Shown here piece after piece: positions 8,269-13,229 of a stretch of 13,229 nucleotides of DNA. The stretch is taken from assembly GCA_030431185.1 (NCBI GenBank), contig JAUIJO010000066.1, positions 1 through 13,229 on the forward strand. Reading direction: 5' to 3'. Made by a program: the position numbers and the translations under genes. Under the pieces are notes generated by a model. It was not told the origin of the DNA. It ran no database searches and saw only the letters and a program-made list of their open reading frames with translations. The stretch's first letter is position 1. Every line of letters begins with the position of its first letter. The stretch comes from Gammaproteobacteria bacterium (lineage in GTDB: Bacteria > Pseudomonadota > Gammaproteobacteria > Xanthomonadales > Xanthomonadaceae).

Positions 8269-8584
8269 TAACATGCGGCCATCTCCGCCTAAAATGAGGC
8301 CTCGCACCTAATGCGAGAGGTCCCGGACCTCATGCGAGAGGTGTCAGACCTCACCGGGGAGGTCTCGAACCTCTTCCACGGGGTGCCGGACCTCATGCGC
8401 GAAGTGCCGGACCTCGTCGATGGGGTGCTAGACCCCTCGCGCGAGGTCGCGCACCTGATCGATCAGGTGCGGATGCCCACGCGCGAGGTCGGGGACCTCA
8501 TTGATCAGGTGCCGATGTCCACGCGCGAGCTTCACGGACCCCGTCGATGGGGTGCAGGCCGCCACGCCCGAGGTGCCGTCGACG
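8269..8584. repeat. Tandem array of 21-bp palindromic units (minisatellite)
   Basis: Thirteen recognisable 21-base units run from 8311 to 8584, preceded by two degenerate ones (8269-8289 and 8290-8310). Unit 1 contains GAGGTCCCGGACCTC, two 7-base arms around one base. From 8437 the array is organised in pairs: 8437-8478 and 8479-8520 agree at 35 of 42 positions. One extra base at 8542 shifts the phase before units 12 and 13. The plus strand reads as heptapeptides such as REVPDLM, and parts of the minus strand also read as heptads such as EVRDLxx. No family was recognised. I treat it as a non-coding repeat, with a small repetitive protein as the alternative. Confidence 0.8.
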
Positions 8585-8753
8585 GATCCGCATGGCGCAA
8601 CAAGCAGTGGGCACGGCGCCGGATGGACGCGGGGACCGGGACGTCGCATCGCATCGATCGGTCCCACCCCGATTCGAGCTTGCGCGATGCGCCGCCGCTC
8701 CCCGGTGCAAGGGGCTCCATCCATCGCGATCGCCCCTTCCTCCCGCACCCCAC
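8585..8753. other. Intergenic stretch with no recognised feature
   Basis: Between the end of the 21-bp array and the terminator I see no gene with a ribosome site, no repeat and no convincing promoter. The unit phase of the array cannot be followed past about 8584. The interval 7957-8059, just after the acyl-CoA ligase gene, is likewise featureless. Confidence 0.5.
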
Positions 8754-8784
8754 AGAAAAGGAAAGGCCCGCCGAGTGGCGGGCC
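8754..8784 (-). terminator. Rho-independent terminator of the TonB-dependent receptor gene
   Basis: Read on the minus strand, GGCCCGCC and GGCGGGCC pair perfectly over 8 bp around the loop ACTC (8765-8784) and are followed by TTTCCTTTTCT (8754-8764). It lies 23 bases beyond the receptor stop codon, the expected place for an intrinsic terminator. Confidence 0.88.
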
Positions 8785-8807
8785 CCTCCTGTCCTCGCCG
8801 CGAGGAA

Positions 8808-11354
8808 TCAGTACTTCACGCGGAAGGTCACGCCATAGGTGCGCGGGGCACCGAGGAAGGCGTTGTACGAACCCGTCTGCAAGGGCGCATCGAAACCGAC
8901 CTGGGCATAGGTTTCGTCGGTCAGGTTCTGCCCCCACAACTCCACCGACCAGCGATCGGCGCTCGATGCCAGGGTGAAGCGTGCGTTGACCAGGGTGAAG
9001 GCGTCCTGCATCTTCTGCGGGGCGAGGTCGGAACCGGTGTTGTACTCGGACGAATACTTCGCACCGAGGAAGAACCGGCCGATCAGGTCCTCGCTGAAGC
9101 CCCACTCGTAGGTGATCGCGGCACTGCTCTGCCACTCCGGCGCGAAGCCCGGCGTGGCGCCCGGCAGCCGCGACAGGGCGGCGTCGGGCAAGGGGTCGTC
9201 GCCGTACTCGGCCTGCAGCCAGGTCAAGCCGCCCTGCAGGGTCAGGCCTTCGACGCCGGTCTGCCAGATGATGTCGGCATCGATGCCGTCGGTGTTCAGT
9301 TCGGGGATCGAACGCACCACGTAGCTGGAGCCCAGGAAGCTGTTGAGCTGGAAGTCGCTGTAGTCCTGCCTGAAGTAGGCCGCGTTGAGCAGCAGGTTGC
9401 CGTCCAGCAGGGTGGTCTTGGCTCCCAGCTCATAGGCGTCGACGAACTCGCCCGGGAACGAGGTGTCGGTGCTGGGCGTGACGCCGACCTGCACGCGGTC
9501 GAGGTTGAAGCCGCCCGCCTTGTAGCCACGCGACGCCGAGAAGTAGGTCATCAAGGCCTCGTTCCAGCGATAGGCCGCCTTGAAGGTGCCCGACCATTCC
9601 TTCTCGTCGCGTTCCTGGTGGGTGTCGAGTCCATTGAAGAAGGTGTTGGCCCAGGGCAGGCACATGTAGCCGATCACCGTCGGCACGATGCCGCCGACGA
9701 ACTGCGCCGGCACGCCCCGGGCGATCAGCGCCTGTGCGACCTGGTTGGGATTGCCCAGGCCCGCCGAGCAGCTCGGGCTGCCATTGGGGTTGGTGTAGAG
9801 CGAATCGACTTCCTTCTTCTCCTGCGTGTAGCGCAGGCCCAGGGTCAGGTCCAGCGCGTCGGTCGCATGGAAGGTCATGTTGGTGAACGCGGCGGTGCTC
9901 TTGGCATTCTGGTCGAAGCGGTCCATCGACCCGCGTCCGGCGAAACTGGTGCCGTAGGGCTGTCCGCCGGCCTCGGCGAGGAAGGTCGCCGCGCCGTTGG
10001 TGTTCACCAGGCCCGCGGGGAAGTTCGCCGCGATGTTGTTGAGCAGGGCGATCGACAGGTAGGGCTCGTACGCATTGCCCATGCCGATCGCGTCGCGCCT
10101 CACGAGGTCCTCGTCGCTGTAGAACAGGCCCACCATCCAGTCGAGCCGGTCGGTCGCGCCGGTCAGGCGGAACTCCTGGCTGAAGGTGTCGAAGGTGACC
10201 GAGTTGAGGCCTTCCCCGTACGCGCGCGTCCAGATGTCGGCGGTGGAGAAGTCCAGGTCGGATTCGTTGATCGAATCCCAGCTGCGGTTCGCGGTGATCG
10301 AGGTCAGGGTGGCCTCGCCGAACCACGGGGTGATCCAGTTGACCTCCGCGGACACGCCCTTGTCGGTCGTGTCGGTGCGCGTGCCCTGGTTGCTGTAGGC
10401 CAGCCGCTTGTCCGGGTCGGCGGCGGGGATGACGCCCTCGCCACCCGCCAGCGCATCGACGATGCCGGCGGCGGGGCCGCGCGTGGTGGTCACGCCGACG
10501 CAGCAGTTCTCGTCGCGATTGGTGAAGTCGGCGATGAAGTTGATGTCCAGCGCGTCGCTGGGCTCGAGCAGCAGCTGCGCGCGCACGGAGTGGAAGTTGA
10601 TGTCGCCATCCGCGTCCTCGCGCCGCGGGCCCGCGCCCGTCTCCACGTCGGTGACGCCATCGCGCTTGCGCTTGGTGGCGTAGATGCGGAACGCGCTGTT
10701 CTCGCCGATGGCGTCGTTGTACGACCCCGACACGCCCAGGGCACCGTAGTTGCCGACCGTCAGTTCGCCTTCGGCGGATTGCTGGTAGTCCGGGCGCTTG
10801 GTGATGACCTGGATCAGGCCGGCGGAGGTGTTCTTGCCGAACACGGTGCCCTGCGGGCCTTTCAGCACTTCGATGCGCTCGACTTCGCCGAGGTCGCCGA
10901 AGCCCACGCCGTTGCGCGGCCGGTAGACGCCGTCGATCACGATGCCGACCGAGGACTCCAGGCCCGGGTTGTCGCCGACCGTGCCCACGCCACGCAGGCG
11001 CGCGGTGGTCTGTCCTTCGTTGCTGGTGCTGGTCACGTTCAGTGCCGGCACCAGGAGCTGGACGTCCTTGATGTCGCGCACGCCGGCATCCTCGAGCACC
11101 TGCTCGGGCACCACGGTCATCGAGATCGGCACGTCCTGCAGGGCTTCCTCGCGCTTCTGCGCGGTCACCGTGATCATGTCGAGGGTCTTGGGCGACGCGT
11201 CGCGATCGGCCTCGCTGGCGGTCGCCGACTGCGCCTGTTCCTGGGCCATCGCAGGCACCAGGGGCACGGCCAGCAGGGCCAGCATGATCGACATCGACAG
11301 CGCGGTTCGGTTCGGGTCACGTGTTGCGGTACGGGCAGCGTTACGAACAGCCAT
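8808..11354 (-). CDS. TonB-dependent outer-membrane receptor
   Basis: Outer-membrane transporter of 848 residues that takes up a ligand using energy from TonB-ExbB-ExbD. A signal peptide ends near AMA-QE (about residue 37) after a long basic start and the hydrophobic run MSIMLALLAVPLV. A TonB-box-like DMITVTAQKREE is followed by the plug domain, with DGVYRPRNG and VERIEVLKGPQGTVFGKNTS, and then a 22-strand-type barrel ending in FRVKY. Cysteines at 284/285, 529 and 565 could pair in surface loops. The ATG at 11354 is set by GGGAGG 8 bases upstream; the open frame extends further but without a better start. The type (VPISMTVVPEQ, GPQGTVFGKNTSAGLIQVITKRP) is common in sphingomonad and xanthomonad catabolic loci. 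It is last after two dehydrogenase genes and has its own terminator. The ligand is unknown; siderophore uptake is the alternative. Confidence 0.95.
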   Translation of the reverse strand: MAVRNAARTATRDPNRTALSMSIMLALLAVPLVPAMAQEQAQSATASEADRDASPKTLDMITVTAQKREEALQDVPISMTVVPEQVLEDAGVRDIKDVQLLVPALNVTSTSNEGQTTARLRGVGTVGDNPGLESSVGIVIDGVYRPRNGVGFGDLGEVERIEVLKGPQGTVFGKNTSAGLIQVITKRPDYQQSAEGELTVGNYGALGVSGSYNDAIGENSAFRIYATKRKRDGVTDVETGAGPRREDADGDINFHSVRAQLLLEPSDALDINFIADFTNRDENCCVGVTTTRGPAAGIVDALAGGEGVIPAADPDKRLAYSNQGTRTDTTDKGVSAEVNWITPWFGEATLTSITANRSWDSINESDLDFSTADIWTRAYGEGLNSVTFDTFSQEFRLTGATDRLDWMVGLFYSDEDLVRRDAIGMGNAYEPYLSIALLNNIAANFPAGLVNTNGAATFLAEAGGQPYGTSFAGRGSMDRFDQNAKSTAAFTNMTFHATDALDLTLGLRYTQEKKEVDSLYTNPNGSPSCSAGLGNPNQVAQALIARGVPAQFVGGIVPTVIGYMCLPWANTFFNGLDTHQERDEKEWSGTFKAAYRWNEALMTYFSASRGYKAGGFNLDRVQVGVTPSTDTSFPGEFVDAYELGAKTTLLDGNLLLNAAYFRQDYSDFQLNSFLGSSYVVRSIPELNTDGIDADIIWQTGVEGLTLQGGLTWLQAEYGDDPLPDAALSRLPGATPGFAPEWQSSAAITYEWGFSEDLIGRFFLGAKYSSEYNTGSDLAPQKMQDAFTLVNARFTLASSADRWSVELWGQNLTDETYAQVGFDAPLQTGSYNAFLGAPRTYGVTFRVKY

Positions 11355-11598
11355 GGTGCATCCCTCCCAGGATGGAAATGAGCAACCCCATGCAAGGGCC
11401 TGTGGCGCCTGCGTGGTCGGCCGGGCCGACTCCGGGCCCGGTACGCGGTTGCATGCTTTGAAAACACCTGTGCATCGGGTCCGGATACCCTTGCGCCTCC
11501 CCTCCACACCGGCGCATCCGCATCCGCTCGACTCCACGTTCAACCTCGGTCGGTGGCCTTGCCTCCTTCCAGCGGAATGATCTTCGAAAGTATCCGGC
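11355..11598. other. Leader region between SDR and receptor genes
   Basis: This 244-base gap on the minus strand holds the receptor ribosome site (GGGAGG) but no clear promoter, terminator or GTTCC-N7-GGAAC operator. Co-transcription with the two SDR genes is possible; an internal promoter cannot be excluded by eye. Confidence 0.4.
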
Positions 11599-12498
11599 TC
11601 ATGGGCCGCGCAGCGCCTCGATCAGCGATTCGCGCATGCCGGGCCGGGCCGCGAACGGATCGGCCGGCTCGCGCAGCGCGGCGATGTCCTCGCCCCGCGC
11701 GCGCACGCCCCCCAGTGCCTGCGGATGCGAGACGATGTAGAAACGTTTCTCGCCAATGGCCTCGAACGTTACGCGGGCCACGTCGGCCGCGGAGACGCGA
11801 CCCGAGTCCACCGCCTTCTCCACCATGGCTTCGGCGACGCGTTGCGAACGCGTGGCGTCGGCCGCCGCGGCCTCCGCCGGGCGGTTGCGGCCCGATCGAC
11901 CGATCCCGGTCGGCACGTAATAGGGACACAGCACCGAGCAGTGCACGCGATCGGTCACCAGCGCGAGGTCGTGGTGCAGGGTTTCGGTCAGCGACACCAC
12001 GGCATGCTTGGTGACGTTGTACACGCCGCTCAGTGGCGGATTGAGCAAGCCCGCCATCGAGGCGGTGTTGACGACGTGCGCCTGGTAGGCGGCATCCGCC
12101 CCGGCGGCTTCCAGCATCCTCGGCACGAAGGCGCGGACGCCGTGGATCACGCCCCACAGGTTCACGCCCAGCGTCCACTTCCAGTCGGCCTCGGTGTTTT
12201 CCCAGACCAGGCCGCCGGTGCCGACACCGGCGTTGTTGAAGAGCAGGTGCGCCGGACCGAAGCGCGACTGCGCGGCTTCGGCCAGTGCATCCACCTGCGC
12301 GCCGTCGGCCACGTCGACCACCTGCGCGAGCACCTGCGCGCCGGCCGACTCGAGTTCATGGCGCACCGCTTCCAGCGCATCGGCCTGGACATCCGCCAGC
12401 ACCAGTTTCATGCCCTCCCGCGCGCCCAGGCGGGCGAACTCCAGTCCGAACCCGGAGCCGGCGCCGGTGATCACGGCCGTCCTGCCTCGCATCTCCAT
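11599..12498 (-). CDS. Short-chain dehydrogenase/reductase (classical SDR, long C-terminal tail)
   Basis: NAD(P)-dependent oxidoreductase of 299 residues, about 45 longer than a minimal SDR. The cofactor motif TGAGSGFG (11-18), NNAG (88-91), catalytic Ser137 in NTASMAGL and Tyr150-x3-Lys154 (YNVTK) are all intact. Asp36 after the second strand points to NAD(H). The C-terminal extension, including KRFYIVSHP, resembles SDRs with a substrate-covering tail. The start at 12498 lies 5 bases after the stop of the upstream SDR gene, so both are in one operon; an ATG at 12492 is the alternative. It probably oxidises or reduces a hydroxyl or keto group of the compound brought in by the receptor downstream. 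The substrate cannot be named. Confidence 0.9.
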   Translation of the reverse strand: MEMRGRTAVITGAGSGFGLEFARLGAREGMKLVLADVQADALEAVRHELESAGAQVLAQVVDVADGAQVDALAEAAQSRFGPAHLLFNNAGVGTGGLVWENTEADWKWTLGVNLWGVIHGVRAFVPRMLEAAGADAAYQAHVVNTASMAGLLNPPLSGVYNVTKHAVVSLTETLHHDLALVTDRVHCSVLCPYYVPTGIGRSGRNRPAEAAAADATRSQRVAEAMVEKAVDSGRVSAADVARVTFEAIGEKRFYIVSHPQALGGVRARGEDIAALREPADPFAARPGMRESLIEALRGP

Positions 12499-12503
12499 GC
12501 GCG

Positions 12504-13229
12504 TCAGACCGCCGTGTAGCCGCCATCCACCGCCAGGATCTGGCCGGTGATGTGGCTTCCCGCGTCGGAGGCGAACAACAGGGCCGCGCCCTTGAGATCT
12601 TCGTCGCCCCCCAGGCGACGCAGGGGCGCGTTGCCGATGAGCGCGTCCTCGCCGAGGTGCTGGATGAGCGCGGCGCTCATCTTCGATGGAAAGAAGCCCG
12701 GTGCGAGCGCGTTGACGGTGATGCCATGCACGCCCCACTCGCCGGCGAGCGCGCGGGTGAAATTGACCACCGCGCCCTTGGCGCTGTTGTAGGCGATGGT
12801 CTGCATGCTGCCCGGCGGATTGCCGCGCAGGCCCGCGATCGAGGCGACGTTGATGATGCGCCCGTAGCGCCGCGGGATCATCGAGCGCCGCGCCACCTGC
12901 TGGCTCAGCAGGAACAGGCCGCGCACGTTGAGGTCGAACACCTTGTCCCAGGCCTCCAGCGGGTGGTCCTCCGCGGGCGCCCCCCAGCTGGTGCCGGCGT
13001 TGTTGACGAGCACGTCGACCTGGCCCATCCGTTCCATCGCGGCGTCGACCAGCGCCTCCACGCCCTCGGGACGCGATCCGTCCGCGGCGACCCAGTCCGC
13101 GTCGATGCCACGCGCACGCAGCTGCTCGACCGCCTGGGTCAGTTCGGCTTCCTTGCGCGCCGACAACAGGACGCGCGCACCGTAGTCGCCGAGCGCCTCG
13201 GCGATCTGCAGGCCGAGGCCGCGCGAGCC
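12504..13229 (-). CDS. Short-chain dehydrogenase/reductase, FabG/gluconate-5-dehydrogenase-like (5' end outside window)
   Basis: The frame is open from the right edge to the stop at 12504, giving 241 residues. Judged by family length, about 15 are missing at the N-terminus. The fragment begins GSRGLGLQIAEALG, the end of the TGG(S)xGLG cofactor loop, so only the first strand lies outside. Counted from the fragment, NNAG is at 76-79, the catalytic Ser of NVASIAGL at 130, and Tyr147-x3-Lys151 in YNSAK. SARK after the second strand suggests NADP(H). The C-terminus SHITGQILAVDGGYTAV is standard. It precedes the second SDR gene by 5 bases. With one NADP-type and one NAD-type SDR side by side, the pair could epimerise a hydroxyl through a ketone, though independent substrates are equally possible. 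Confidence 0.92.
   Translation of the reverse strand, partial: GSRGLGLQIAEALGDYGARVLLSARKEAELTQAVEQLRARGIDADWVAADGSRPEGVEALVDAAMERMGQVDVLVNNAGTSWGAPAEDHPLEAWDKVFDLNVRGLFLLSQQVARRSMIPRRYGRIINVASIAGLRGNPPGSMQTIAYNSAKGAVVNFTRALAGEWGVHGITVNALAPGFFPSKMSAALIQHLGEDALIGNAPLRRLGGDEDLKGAALLFASDAGSHITGQILAVDGGYTAV

Noticed and set aside
5212..8307. A 1031-codon open frame on the minus strand.
   Set aside because: It lies antisense to the reductase and acyl-CoA ligase genes, whose motifs are unambiguous. Its composition is that of a GC-rich shadow frame, and it runs into the dispersed repeats.
8311..8584. A possible CRISPR array.
   Set aside because: The units are directly tandem with no unique spacers, are too short, and no cas gene is present.
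8311..8838. A 175-codon plus-strand frame covering the 21-bp repeats.
   Set aside because: Only the repeat part is patterned. The phase is broken at 8542, the remainder looks random, it crosses the receptor terminator and overlaps the receptor 3' end, and the ribosome site is weak. It is kept as a repeat with coding left open.
8547..11381. A 944-codon open frame on the plus strand.
   Set aside because: It is antisense to the TonB-dependent receptor, has no recognisable domain, and results from high third-position GC.
11540..11602. A 20-residue minus-strand frame whose ATG overlaps the SDR stop as ATGA.
   Set aside because: The overlap is suggestive, but the peptide is tiny, uses codons (ATA, CTT) unusual for this GC-rich DNA, and shows no recognisable motif; chance is likelier.

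Overview
This is a very GC-rich, gene-dense stretch of a Gram-negative bacterial chromosome. It carries a TonB-dependent outer-membrane receptor, an IclR regulator and many CoA-dependent catabolic genes. The convergent intergenic region holds two dispersed palindromic repeats of a kind common in Pseudomonadota; their reading frames contain the tell-tale strings VIPAHAGIQ and GWVEQRETHR. I infer a pseudomonadote, most likely a Lysobacter/Xanthomonas relative, with a sphingomonad as the main alternative. No rRNA, tRNA, CRISPR array, insertion sequence or integrase was seen.

Layout. (1) Positions 1-2921, minus strand: a comB-like phosphatase, then a phosphotransferase of the ACAD10/11 N-terminal type sharing a 4-base ATGA overlap with it, then a FadB-like enoyl-CoA hydratase/3-hydroxyacyl-CoA dehydrogenase that runs off the left edge. 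(2) Positions 2922-3117: a divergent control region with two back-to-back sigma70-like promoters and two nearly identical 17-bp palindromes, one just downstream of each predicted transcription start. (3) Positions 3118-7956, plus strand: an ACAD11-type acyl-CoA dehydrogenase, an IclR-family regulator, a zinc-free quinone oxidoreductase-like reductase and an AMP-forming acyl-CoA ligase, with gaps of 32, 34 and 69 bases. (4) Positions 7957-8807: a non-coding convergent region with two dispersed palindromes, a tandem array of 21-bp units and a terminator. (5) Positions 8808-13229, minus strand: two short-chain dehydrogenases (the first cut by the right edge) followed by the TonB-dependent receptor.

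How the genes may work together (inference). The receptor imports a scarce or hydrophobic compound. The dehydrogenases adjust a hydroxyl or keto group, the ligase makes the CoA thioester, and the kinase, dehydrogenase and FadB-like enzyme degrade it. The kinase and dehydrogenase match the two halves of mammalian ACAD11 and the LvaA/LvaC pair of Pseudomonas levulinate catabolism. In those systems a 4-hydroxyacyl-CoA is phosphorylated and the phosphate is then eliminated so that beta-oxidation can proceed. The most notable points are this split kinase/dehydrogenase pair, the unexplained comB-like phosphatase coupled to the kinase, the mirror-symmetric regulatory region probably read by the local IclR protein, and the 21-bp palindromic minisatellite.
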